From Candidatus Fermentithermobacillaceae bacterium (GTDB lineage: Bacteria > Bacillota > Sulfobacillia > Fermentithermobacillales > DUSS01), in NCBI GenBank assembly GCA_020725645.1, contig DYEQ01000031.1:1-64000 (forward strand): a DNA stretch of 64,000 bases. Reading direction: 5' to 3'. The notes below the pieces were generated by a model, which ran no database searches, was not told where the DNA came from, and was given only the letters and a program-made list of their open reading frames with translations. The number at the start of each line of letters is the position of its first letter. Within the stretch, counting starts at the first letter, position 1. The position numbers were made by a program, and so were the translations under genes. This document shows, piece after piece, positions 1 through 7,723 of the stretch.

Positions 1-270
1 GAGTTTTCAGGTAGCGGAGGGACATAAACCCCCGGCTTTACTGGGGTGCGGACCGGCTGCTCGCCGGACGGGTCGGGTTCCCTCCATAAGGTATCCGGTG
101 AGCCGCCATAATCTGGGCCAGGTCTTTCCTGGGCGTAGCCTTTCCTGCTCTCGGCGATGCTGCTTTGAGGAGTTATCGGGTAAGCTGGAACTACCTGGAC
201 GCGGGACCCCCTGGCCCCCGCGCTCGTACAAGATGAGTTGCTTCAAATCTCGCCACCTCCACGTCAGGTC

Positions 271-320
271 AAAAAACCAGCCGGAGAGCGTCTTTGCGCC
301 GGGAAGAGCTCTCCGGCAGC
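271..320 (-). terminator. Rho-independent terminator
   Basis: Read on the minus strand, a 10-bp stem (GCCGGAGAGC pairing with GCTCTCCGGC, at 308-317 and 280-289) is followed by TGG and a run of six T. This is the classic intrinsic terminator form. It closes the minus-strand transcription unit whose last stop codon is at 344. Bases 1-270 hold no coding sequence that I can support. Confidence 0.85.
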
Positions 321-343
321 TTCTCTCGCATCAACCGTTGAGT

Positions 344-490
344 TTAGAACCCTATGGCGGAAACCAGGAGCGTCGCGAGGATCAGGATGATGCTTCCGCC
401 TATTCTGGAAGAATAGGCCGAGAACGGCATGAGAACCATCCGTTTGGCCGCGCCCAGCACCGCTATGTCTCCGGTCTGCGCCGTCTTCCC
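344..490 (-). pseudogene. C-terminal remnant of a membrane protein
   Basis: Directly after the TAG stop at 491-493 the same frame stays open for 48 more codons and ends in TAA at 344-346. The peptide contains a charged stretch (AAKRMVLMPF), then a hydrophobic segment of about 17 residues (SIILILATLLVSAIGF) at the extreme C-terminus. That is what the last transmembrane helix of a transporter looks like. There is no start codon with an SD and no N-terminal part nearby. A terminator follows within 30 bases, so a real gene probably once ended here. An alternative is that the TAG at 491 is itself a lesion and this is the tail of the ferredoxin gene. The transporter family is not identified. Confidence 0.4.
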
Positions 491-1151
491 CTACGGTGAA
501 ACGTCAAATCCCAGAGCTCGGAAGTAATCGAGCGTCGGGAAGTCACCGGAACGGCCACCGGCCATGAACATGGCCACCGAGAAGACCGTATCGACTTCTC
601 TGCCGACTTCCTTGAGGGCTTTTGCGATCTCGGGGATTTTTCTCTGGGAGCTACGCATTCGACGATGGCCGAAAGAACTCTCTCTTCCAGGACATCGTCT
701 CTGTGGTTTTGTCCGTCATCAGGTTGGTGATGGGTGTTTTCGGGGCAAACTCCACACCCACTTTCGCCAGAGCCATGGTGATCTTTTCGATGTCTTGCAT
801 GGATGCGGAGACCCCAGGCCTACCGGGCTCGACGGCGATTCCGACCTTTCCGTAGGTGACGAGGTTGGTCACGTCATTGGTCTTGACCTCTTCGGTCCCC
901 CTACCCATGTGCTGCGTTGATGGGTGCTTCCCGAAGGGGTCCGAAAACATGCTGCGGATGACCCGGGGCCAGGATAGCTCGTCCTGTTGTAAAGCGCCCG
1001 TAGGACACACCTCTGAACGCAAACACACGTGACACTCCACGCACTTGTCCAGGTCAAGCACAACAACCCCGTCCCGTTCGGACAGCGCTCCTACAGGACA
1101 GTACAGAACACATGCACCGCAATCTACGCGCAGGCCTTTATCGAGCTTCAT
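491..1151 (-). pseudogene. Frameshifted 4Fe-4S ferredoxin-domain protein
   Basis: The ATG at 1149-1151 follows a good SD (AAGGGGG). The first about 150 codons encode a two-cluster ferredoxin domain, with cysteine motifs at about residues 13-20 (CGACVLYCP) and 37-51 (CVECHVC...CP). The domain is followed by an unidentified region. The frame then stops at 651. The homologous-looking sequence continues in a second frame (LEERVLSAIVEC...) and, after a run of five A near 638, in a third (KIPEIAKALKEVGREVDTVF...) to a TAG at 491. One missing base near 703 and one in the A run would restore a single reading frame of about 220 codons. The first cluster also has Arg where its first cysteine is expected. 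Decay is likely; sequencing error is the alternative for the two indels. Confidence 0.65.
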
Positions 1152-1492
1152 GCCTTACCCCCTTCTCAAAGGCGCCTAAGTTCTTGCGAGCTTGTGAATC
1201 CCCCGGTACTCTGCGGTACTGCTCAGATGTTTCGCACCACAAATGGTCTACAAGATTGTACCCCACAAGTCCTTTGTGCAGGTAAGACAAAATATGGGGG
1301 CCACAATTGTGAGAAGTGCACGCATCCGTCATCGTCCCTCTGCGACGAGCACCGGGGGATAGAGGGATACGCCGTCGGCTCACACACCGCATCTCTAGCG
1401 CTAAGAAGTGACTGCTTGAGGCTATAACCGCTTATGAGAGTCGGAAATCGAACCGGGCCGGGTGGGAGAACCCCGAGAACGATCCAGATACG
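1152..1492. other. Intergenic region, no gene seen
   Basis: This 340-base gap lies between the end of the second chromate-transporter gene and the ferredoxin pseudogene. Short open frames occur on both strands but none has an SD, a recognisable domain or normal composition. A TACAAT hexamer on the minus strand near 1255 could be a -10 element for the pseudogene, without a clear -35. I see no convincing terminator for the transporter pair. Confidence 0.5.
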
Positions 1493-2020
1493 TCATCTGT
1501 ACACCACCGCCCCCATCAACCCCGCCAGCACCAGCAGGATGATGGGGTCCACGTTCAGGAAAGCCACCAGAATTATGACGATTACAGCTACTATCGCAGG
1601 TATAATGCCGGTTATGGATTCACTGAAGACCGATAGCGCAGCCGCGAAAATGAGGGCCACCACGACGGGCCTGATGCCACTGAACATGCTCTTTACTGCT
1701 TCAAGGTTTCTCCACCTCAAGAAAGCGAAGGTCAAAATGCTCATCACCAAGAAGGACGGTGCGACCACGCCGAGAGTGGCCATGACCGAGCCTATGAATC
1801 CTCCCATTTTGTAACCGATGAAGGTAGCGGAGTTGATGGCAATCGGTCCGGGCGTGCCCTGAGAAATGGCGATGAGGTCAATGAACTCGCCCATCGTCAC
1901 CCAAGCGTGTCTCCGGACGACTTCCCGCGAGATCAGAGGTATCATGGCGTAGCCGCCGCCAAAGCTGAACAACCCTATTTTGAAAAACGTCCCGAAAAGA
2001 CTAAGCCATATTCCTGCCAT
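1493..2020 (-). CDS. chrA2: Chromate transporter, half-size subunit
   Basis: This is a 175-residue membrane protein of the CHR (chromate ion transporter) family. The conserved N-terminal block FSFGGGYAMIPL and the block APGPIAI-like TPGPIAINSATFIGY are present, followed by four or five hydrophobic segments. Full-length ChrA has two such domains in one chain; here, as in many Firmicutes, each domain is a separate gene and the pair probably works as a heterodimer exporting chromate or a related oxyanion. I chose ATG at 2018-2020 because an SD (AAGGAG) sits ten bases upstream and the family sequence begins there. The start overlaps the end of the upstream half-gene by 20 bases, which points to translational coupling. 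The physiological substrate is not certain. Confidence 0.85.
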   Translation of the reverse strand: MAGIWLSLFGTFFKIGLFSFGGGYAMIPLISREVVRRHAWVTMGEFIDLIAISQGTPGPIAINSATFIGYKMGGFIGSVMATLGVVAPSFLVMSILTFAFLRWRNLEAVKSMFSGIRPVVVALIFAAALSVFSESITGIIPAIVAVIVIILVAFLNVDPIILLVLAGLMGAVVYR

Positions 2021-2864
2021 TTTCCGCCGTCTCCTTCGTGTCTGTCTGTTTCGACGGTCTACCGTCGCGGGATTCCGTCGCCCCCTCTTTGCCTTGGGAG
2101 ATGCCATCCGCACCAGCTTCCCGAGCACGCGACCTGCTGTTGGCGAATTTCTCATACAAGAGGCCGCCTGAAGCTGCGACCACCACGACGAGGATCGGAT
2201 GGGCGTTGAGAGCTAACAGGAGAAATGCCCCGACGGCAAAGAAGGCCAGGTCCCTCTTTCGCTTTATGGTCGTCTTCCCGACCTGCCAGACGGCAGCCGC
2301 CAGGATCCCGAAAATCGCAGGCCTCATTCCCTTGAACACTGCGGGAATGAGGGTGGAATTCTTGAAGTGCAGCACGAACGTGGCGACGAAGAGGATGATG
2401 ATAAACGACGGAAGGCTTGAACCCGCTGTCGCCGTAACTGCGCCTGCGACGCCAGCTATCTTGTAACCGCAGATTACCGACGTGTTTATAGCTATCGGTC
2501 CGGGAGCACTTTGAGCCACAGCCAGCGCATCGATGAACTCTTCATTGGCCATCCACTTGCGCCTCTCCACCAGCTCGCGCCTGATTAACGGCACCATGGC
2601 CCATCCGCCGCCGAACGTAAAAGCTCCGATCTTGAAAAAACTCCAGAACAGCTTGGGTAATAGTTCCATCGATGAGGACCTGGATTTCGCCGTACCGTGA
2701 GGATCCATCCCGATGCCCTGCGGGCCGGGTACCTGTGGTTGGGACGAGGCCGTCGATTTTACACCTCCGGTGATGTCTTCACAAACGTCACTTTTCCGGA
2801 GGGACCCGGTTTCTTCCGAATTGTACTGTTGATCGTCCTGAAAATGCGCATTCTCCGGCAACAA
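2001..2864 (-). CDS. chrA1: Chromate transporter, half-size subunit with N-terminal extension
   Basis: This second CHR-family half-transporter has 287 residues, with motifs FTFGGGWAMVPL (about 80-91) and SAPGPIAINTSVICGY (about 117-132) and then hydrophobic segments. The TTG start at 2862-2864 follows GGGAGGG at seven bases. It gives a polar extension of about 65 residues before the family core, which is unusual; a start at Met66 (2669) is possible but has a weaker SD. The C-terminal about 40 residues are also polar (basic and Gln/Glu-rich). It is first in a two-gene unit with the overlapping half-gene. A TATAAT hexamer about 65 bases upstream is a possible -10 element. Confidence 0.82.
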   Translation of the reverse strand: MLPENAHFQDDQQYNSEETGSLRKSDVCEDITGGVKSTASSQPQVPGPQGIGMDPHGTAKSRSSSMELLPKLFWSFFKIGAFTFGGGWAMVPLIRRELVERRKWMANEEFIDALAVAQSAPGPIAINTSVICGYKIAGVAGAVTATAGSSLPSFIIILFVATFVLHFKNSTLIPAVFKGMRPAIFGILAAAVWQVGKTTIKRKRDLAFFAVGAFLLLALNAHPILVVVVAASGGLLYEKFANSRSRAREAGADGISQGKEGATESRDGRPSKQTDTKETAENGRNMA

Positions 2865-2888
2865 TTAGATGCCCTCCCGATACCCATT

Positions 2889-2904
2889 CGGGCTTGCAAG
2901 CCCG
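2889..2904. repeat. Perfect 16-bp palindrome in the chromate-transporter leader
   Basis: CGGGCTTGCAAGCCCG is fully self-complementary and lies 25 bases upstream of the TTG start of the first transporter half-gene. It sits between a candidate -10 (TATAAT on the minus strand, 2926-2931) and the SD. It could be an operator bound by a dimeric repressor or a small hairpin in the leader. There is no T run for a terminator. Confidence 0.4.
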
Positions 2905-2945
2905 ATTGCTTCTAAACACGAACAATTATACACCAATCACCGAAG

Positions 2946-3124
2946 CTATCTGGATTCCGGGAGTTCTCTTCCGCATGCAGGGCAGAACCTGAATTCCGGC
3001 TGGTGATTCGCGACACCGGTATCATCCACAGGATTCCAATTATGATGCTAACTACCGATGCAACTCCACCCATGAACGATGGGCCTCGTCCTGGTTTGAT
3101 GCTGGTAACGCGCCGCCTGTCCAT
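2946..3124 (-). pseudogene. Frameshifted small membrane/zinc-ribbon protein
   Basis: From ATG at 3122-3124 the frame encodes a short basic stretch (RRRVTSIKPGRGPS) and a hydrophobic segment (GGVASVVSIIIGILWMI). In the next frame the sequence then continues as VANHQPEF and FCPACGRELPESR, ending in TAG at 2946-2948. A CPxCG knuckle at the C-terminus after a KPG-rich N-terminus and a membrane segment resembles a family of small Firmicute membrane zinc-ribbon proteins, but shortened. The total of 179 bases is not a multiple of three, so one indel breaks the gene. An SD-like GGAGGG lies upstream. Family assignment is my inference from the pattern. Confidence 0.45.
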
Positions 3125-3360
3125 CACACCTGCGTCCCTCCGCAAACCCATTGGGCAATCAGCTGCCGTCTTAGCCCGGGTCCTTTTCCTTGTTCCCAGT
3201 ATAATACAATGTCGCCCGCCCGGAGGATACAGCAACTCCCCACAGATGACAGGCCTCGCCAGAGCAAAGACGATATACTTAGGACCTAGAAAGGATTTCA
3301 GATCCGGTAGGCGGAAATCGATATATCGTTGGTATCCCACCTGAAAGGAGGAATCTTCCA
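3125..3360. other. Divergent intergenic region upstream of tldD
   Basis: This gap holds the promoter area for the plus-strand TldD/TldE pair. TATAAT occurs on the plus strand at 3200-3205 but lacks a good -35. A 10-bp palindrome, CGATATATCG at 3319-3328, lies just upstream of the SD (AAAGGAGG) of tldD. No protein-coding gene is seen. Confidence 0.4.
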
Positions 3361-4749
3361 TTGAAAGAGGATACGAAGGACCTCATGTGGAGAGCGCTCC
3401 GGCGTTCCACTGCCGAGTATTGCGAGGTCCGTATCGAAGAGACTGAAGAGACATCGGTGCGTTTTAGAGGGAAAGACATCGAACTCGTCGCGGAAAACGT
3501 CTCCGTAGGCGGGAACGTCAGGGCGTTGTACAGAGGAGGATGGGGTTTTGTATCCTTCAACCGCCTCGATGACCTCGACAGGAAGGTGGACGAAGCTTGC
3601 GCCCAGGCGAAAATCCTCGGCGAGAAGCTCAACAAGGACATCCGCCTCTACCCCGTGGATCCCGTGGTAGACCGCATAGCAGGCAACTTCAAAAGGGAAG
3701 CCTTCGCCGTGCCTCTCAAAGAAAAGATCAAGCTCCTCGAGGGGTATAACTTGCTCATCCTGGGATCTCCCGAAATCACCTCATCGTCGGTGTACTATTT
3801 CGACAGGCACACTCATCTCCATTTCGCCAATTCAGAGGGAACATACATCTATCAGGAAAAGATGGACGTGGGAGGCGCGCTCACGGCCATCGCCACGAAG
3901 GATAAGCTTACGACGCAGGAATCGGCGAGATTCGGCTCAAACCAGGATTACGATGTGGCAGTAGGGCTTGAGGAGGAAGTGAGGGACGCGGCGAAAGCGG
4001 CCAGAGAGATGCTTCATGCACCCGTCGTCGAAGCAGGCGAATACACGGTCATCCTCGACCCCGACATGGCGGGACTCTTCGTTCACGAAGCTTTCGGTCA
4101 TCTCAGCGAAGCTGACTCCCTCGATGAGGACGAGAGAATGAAAGAGCTCCTGAAGATCGGAACGAGGTATGGCTCGGACGAACTGAATATTTACGACAGC
4201 GGTGTGGAAGGACCCAACCGGGGCGAGTCCAAGTACGATGATGAGGGCGTGCCGATGCAGAAGACCTACCTCATCAAAGGCGGTGTCGTGGTCGGGCACC
4301 TCCATTGCAGGGAAAGCGCGGCGAAAATGAACGAGAGTCCGACGGGAAACGCCCGTGCCATCAACTACAGATTCCCGCCCATCGTCAGGATGCGGACGAC
4401 GTGCATCGCTCCGGGAAAAGCTACCTTCGATGAAATGCTTAAGGGGATTTCCCTTGGGGTTTACGTCCGGGGAGGTTACGGCGGTCAGACCAATGGCGAA
4501 ATGTTCACCTTCGCCGCGTCCAGGGCCTACATGATACGAAACGGCAGTATCGCCGAAATGGTCCGGGACGTAAACCTCACAGGTAACGTTTTTGCTACAC
4601 TCAGAAGCATCGACATGATCGGCAACGACTTCCAGTTCAAGAACGGCCCCGGAGGCTGCGGCAAGGGCGGGCAAAGTCCGCTTCCGGTCGCTCAGGGCTC
4701 GCCCCACATCCGCATTCAGAAAGTAGTCGTCGGAGGTGAGAAGAGATGA
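3361..4749 (+). CDS. tldD: TldD-type metalloprotease subunit (first pair)
   Basis: This 462-residue protein belongs to the TldD/PmbA family, whose TldD subunit is the catalytic zinc peptidase of a TldD-TldE heterodimer. The family degrades small or unfolded peptides and matures some modified peptides. The zinc-binding motif HEAFGH is at residues 242-247. The C-terminal glycine-rich GPGGCGKGGQSP segment, typical of the family, is at about 425-436. The start is TTG at 3361, eight to nine bases after AAAGGAGG. It overlaps the next gene by 4 bases (ATGA). A second, diverged TldD/TldE pair lies at 23.9-26.7 kb. The peptide substrate is unknown, and no small precursor-peptide gene is obvious next to it. 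Confidence 0.9.
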   Translation: MKEDTKDLMWRALRRSTAEYCEVRIEETEETSVRFRGKDIELVAENVSVGGNVRALYRGGWGFVSFNRLDDLDRKVDEACAQAKILGEKLNKDIRLYPVDPVVDRIAGNFKREAFAVPLKEKIKLLEGYNLLILGSPEITSSSVYYFDRHTHLHFANSEGTYIYQEKMDVGGALTAIATKDKLTTQESARFGSNQDYDVAVGLEEEVRDAAKAAREMLHAPVVEAGEYTVILDPDMAGLFVHEAFGHLSEADSLDEDERMKELLKIGTRYGSDELNIYDSGVEGPNRGESKYDDEGVPMQKTYLIKGGVVVGHLHCRESAAKMNESPTGNARAINYRFPPIVRMRTTCIAPGKATFDEMLKGISLGVYVRGGYGGQTNGEMFTFAASRAYMIRNGSIAEMVRDVNLTGNVFATLRSIDMIGNDFQFKNGPGGCGKGGQSPLPVAQGSPHIRIQKVVVGGEKR

Positions 4750-6035
4750 AGGCAGTTCTGGACGAGGCCCTCAAGAGAGGGGCGGAGGCCACTCTCATCT
4801 CATCGGAGTCGAGAAGAACCGAGGTTTCCTTCGACTTCAACCGTCTCAAGAATGTCGAGGATACCGAGAGTTTCGGACTCAGCTTACAGGTGATCAAGGA
4901 CGGTAAGCTCGGGATGGCTAACTCCACGAGGGCCGGAGGCGAGGAGGAACTCCTGGAAAAGGCCCTGAGCGTGGCGGAATTCGGCTCGGCAGTGAGCTAC
5001 GAATTTCCGGTGCCCGAACCCCACGCCAACCCCAGGATGTTCTACCCGGAGGTCACTGAGTTTCAACTCGACGACATGATCTCCGTGGGCGAGGAGCTCG
5101 TGGGATTCATCAAGACGCTGGACCCCGCCATAAACGGGTCCGCGGGCGTTTCCCGAAACATGATCCAGAAGACCATCGCGAACACCCGGGGTCTTGTGGC
5201 ATCCTGGAATAAGACGAGCTTCGCCGTATCGGCGGGATTCCAGTTCGTTGAGGGCCAGAACCTGCTTCAGTCCTGGGACTGGGACGTATCTTGCTCCGTG
5301 CGATATGACCTCGAGAAAATCAAGGCCAAAATCAAAGAAGATTTCGATCTGGGCCGGAAAAACGTCCCGGTAGAACCCGGCGTGTACGACATACTTTTCA
5401 CCCCTATGGGGTTCGCCAGCATCATCCATCCTATCCTGGCATGCCTCGACGGCCGTGCGGTGATGAGAGGGATCAGCCCCTTTAAGGATCGCATCGGTGA
5501 GGAGATATTCGCCCCGTCTTTCTCGCTGATAGAGGATGGGGCGCTCGACGACGGACTGGGCAGCCAGCTTTACGACGACCAGGGGGTCGCCTGCCGCAGG
5601 ACTCCCTTGATCGATAGGGGCGTTCTTCGGGAATATCTCGTGGATCTCGAGTCCGCCCGGAGACTGGGAAGAAAGCCTATCGGAACTGGAACGGCATCAG
5701 GCTCGAGACCCAACAACCTCCTGGTCATCCCGGGTGAGAAACCGTGGGAGGACCTTCTTAGGGGCATGAAGCGGGGCATCGTCATCGACCAGACCATGGG
5801 TGCCTGGGCGGGCAACCCTTATACGGGCACTGTGACGGGAAACGTCTCTCTCGGATTTCTGGTGATAGACGGTGAGAAAGTCGGGCGGGTGAAAGACTGC
5901 ATGTTCTCGCTGAACGTTTTCAGCCACCTCAAGTCCAATCTTTTGGCTTTGAGCAGGGAGACCAAGAACACGTGGCAAGCGATTCTGCCGTACTGCCTGG
6001 TCGGGGGGGTTTCCATAGCTACGCGGACTTCCTGA
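4746..6035 (+). CDS. tldE: TldE/PmbA-type subunit (first pair)
   Basis: This 429-residue protein is the non-catalytic partner of TldD. It has the family fold over its whole length (for example ADSxxR-like ESARRLGRKPIGTGTASGSRPNNL near 300-325 and a conserved MGAWAGNPYTGTVTGNVSLG stretch near 345-365). It has no HExxxH zinc motif, as expected for TldE. Its ATG overlaps the tldD stop, so the two subunits are translationally coupled. The two proteins should form a heterodimeric cytoplasmic peptidase. The length is normal for the family. Confidence 0.88.
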   Translation: MKAVLDEALKRGAEATLISSESRRTEVSFDFNRLKNVEDTESFGLSLQVIKDGKLGMANSTRAGGEEELLEKALSVAEFGSAVSYEFPVPEPHANPRMFYPEVTEFQLDDMISVGEELVGFIKTLDPAINGSAGVSRNMIQKTIANTRGLVASWNKTSFAVSAGFQFVEGQNLLQSWDWDVSCSVRYDLEKIKAKIKEDFDLGRKNVPVEPGVYDILFTPMGFASIIHPILACLDGRAVMRGISPFKDRIGEEIFAPSFSLIEDGALDDGLGSQLYDDQGVACRRTPLIDRGVLREYLVDLESARRLGRKPIGTGTASGSRPNNLLVIPGEKPWEDLLRGMKRGIVIDQTMGAWAGNPYTGTVTGNVSLGFLVIDGEKVGRVKDCMFSLNVFSHLKSNLLALSRETKNTWQAILPYCLVGGVSIATRTS

Positions 6036-6528
6036 TGGAGCGCTTTATCTGAATCTGCGTCTGCATCAGATGGAGCGGGCCGCCGAGCAGCTCTCCTAGT
6101 ATAAAAGGCAAGAACGGGGGTCAGCCGCCAACCGGAACAGCTGGAAACTCAGCTCGCCCGGTCGCACCTTGCGACGGGTCGTTGTAGGGTGAAGCTCCAG
6201 CTGACCCCCTTGTTCATGGTACCGGCGGGAGGATTCGCTCTGGCTACCTCCTGCCCGGATAGGTAGCTGCCCAGCGTCCCTTGTCTCAAGTTCTGGCGTT
6301 CGAATCTGCGGAAGACGAGTATACCGAGGCACAGCAGTAGAGCTGAGCAGCCCGCGAATAACCACAGCGGGATGCTGGTCGTACCGGCCGATTCCGGAAG
6401 GAGTGCGCGCGGAGTCCGTATGAGCCCTTGAGTGAATGGAAAGAACCTAAATAGCGTTCATCTCCAGCGAACTCGCAGCCGTCCGGAAGAAAGTTGCCTT
6501 GCCCTGATGAGTCGGCCGACCCCGTCCT
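6036..6528. other. Intergenic region between convergent tldE and rpoD
   Basis: This is 490 bases between two converging genes. After tldE a weak stem (ATCTGA pairing with TCAGAT, 6047-6072) could be a terminator, but it lacks a T run. The only coding signal is the short minus-strand remnant at 6149-6450. No intact gene is seen. Confidence 0.5.
6149..6450 (-). pseudogene. Remnant of a surface protein with an LPxTG-like C-terminal anchor
   Basis: On the minus strand an open stretch without a start codon encodes LPESAGTTSIPLW, a hydrophobic segment of about 20 residues (LFAGCSALLLCLGILVF) and then RRFER. This order (LPxxx motif, hydrophobic helix, basic stop-transfer residues) is that of a sortase-type or membrane-anchored surface protein C-terminus. 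It is followed by about 45 further residues to a TGA at 6149-6151. Nothing upstream belongs to such a protein: a stop near 6452 and then the end of rpoD. It is best read as a decayed fragment, though chance is possible. Confidence 0.35.
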
Positions 6529-7686
6529 TCACACGAGGTAATCTTTCAATTTCCTCGACCTTACCGGGTGCCTGAGCTTCCTCAACGCTTTGGCCTCGAT
6601 TTGCCGTATCCTCTCCCTGGTGACTCCGAACTCCCGACCCACCTCTTCGAGAGTCCGCGCCCGTCCGTCGTCGAGGCCGAAACGCAGCCTCAAGACCTTC
6701 TGCTCCCTGGGGTTCAGCGTGTCGAGAACCTCCTCGATTTGTTCCCTCAACAGGAGAAAGGACGCCGCGTCGGCCGGTGCCGGCGCGTCTTCATCTTCTA
6801 TGAAGTCTCCAAGGTGGCTGTCTTCCTCTTCACCGATGGGCGTCTCGAGAGACACGGGCTCCTGCGCCACTTTCAGGATCTCCCTTACCTTCTCCGCGGA
6901 AATCCCCATTTCCTCTCCGATCTCTTCGGGGGTTGGCTCCCGCCCGAGCTGCTGCAAAAGATGTCTGGAAGTCCTCACCAGTTTGTTTATGGTCTCGACC
7001 ATGTGCACCGGAATCCTGATGGTCCGGGCCTGGTCTGCAATCGCCCTGGTGATGGCCTGCCGGATCCACCACGTTGCATATGTGCTGAGCTTGTACCCTT
7101 TCCGGTAATCGAACTTTTCCACGGCTTTGATGAGACCCATGTTGCCTTCCTGAATTAGATCCAGGAACAACATACCCCGTCCCACGTACCTCTTGGCGAT
7201 AGACACCACCAGCCTCAGGTTGGATTCGATAAGGCGCTTCTTCGCCTCTTCGTCTCCAGCTTCCATCCGCTTGGCAAGCTCCACTTCTTCCTCGGGTGTG
7301 AGGAGGGGAATCCGTCCGATCTCTTTGAGATACATTCGAACGGGGTCGTCCAGGGCGATACCTTCGGGAACGGTGAGGTCTACCGTATCATCCGAAAGCT
7401 CCACTTCAACAGCGTCTTCGTCCCTCACTGCCTGCGCCGAAAGAGCGGACCTCCCCTTGGCGCGGATCGTCTCCGAACGAGTCTTTTCCGGCGCCTCGAT
7501 TGCTTCGTCCACGACAGTGATGCCCATGTCATGTAGAGCTGCGTAAACGTCGTCCACCTGCTCCGGGGTAAGATCGGCCTTTTCCAGAGCGTCAATAACC
7601 TGCTGGTAGGTAAGAACCCCGCTGTTCTTGCCCTGCTCGATCAAGTTCTTCAGTTGCTCCATACCAGGTAGTGCTTCTTTCAACAC
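6529..7686 (-). CDS. rpoD: RNA polymerase primary sigma factor
   Basis: This 385-residue sigma-70 (SigA/RpoD) directs RNA polymerase to housekeeping promoters. Region 1.1 is at the N-terminus (about 10-60). Region 1.2 begins [17 protein letters not shown]. Region 2 contains [14 protein letters not shown] for -10 recognition and melting. Region 4 has the helix-turn-helix [18 protein letters not shown] for -35 recognition. The start is GTG at 7686, about seven bases after AGGAGG. It is the last gene of the dnaG-rpoD unit, 37 bases after dnaG, a very common arrangement. Length matches Gram-positive SigA. Confidence 0.97.
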   Translation of the reverse strand: MLKEALPGMEQLKNLIEQGKNSGVLTYQQVIDALEKADLTPEQVDDVYAALHDMGITVVDEAIEAPEKTRSETIRAKGRSALSAQAVRDEDAVEVELSDDTVDLTVPEGIALDDPVRMYLKEIGRIPLLTPEEEVELAKRMEAGDEEAKKRLIESNLRLVVSIAKRYVGRGMLFLDLIQEGNMGLIKAVEKFDYRKGYKLSTYATWWIRQAITRAIADQARTIRIPVHMVETINKLVRTSRHLLQQLGREPTPEEIGEEMGISAEKVREILKVAQEPVSLETPIGEEEDSHLGDFIEDEDAPAPADAASFLLLREQIEEVLDTLNPREQKVLRLRFGLDDGRARTLEEVGREFGVTRERIRQIEAKALRKLRHPVRSRKLKDYLV

Positions 7687-7723
7687 TTCCCCCTCCTGCG
7701 GGACCGCGCCCTTTCAGCCGGTC

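Noticed and set aside
98-499. Plus-strand open frame of 133 codons
   Set aside because: It is antisense to the terminator and decayed minus-strand genes, has no SD or recognisable domain and lies in GC-rich sequence where such frames arise by chance.
2001-2466. Plus-strand open frame over the chromate transporter genes
   Set aside because: It mirrors the real minus-strand membrane protein and has no start signal or family pattern.
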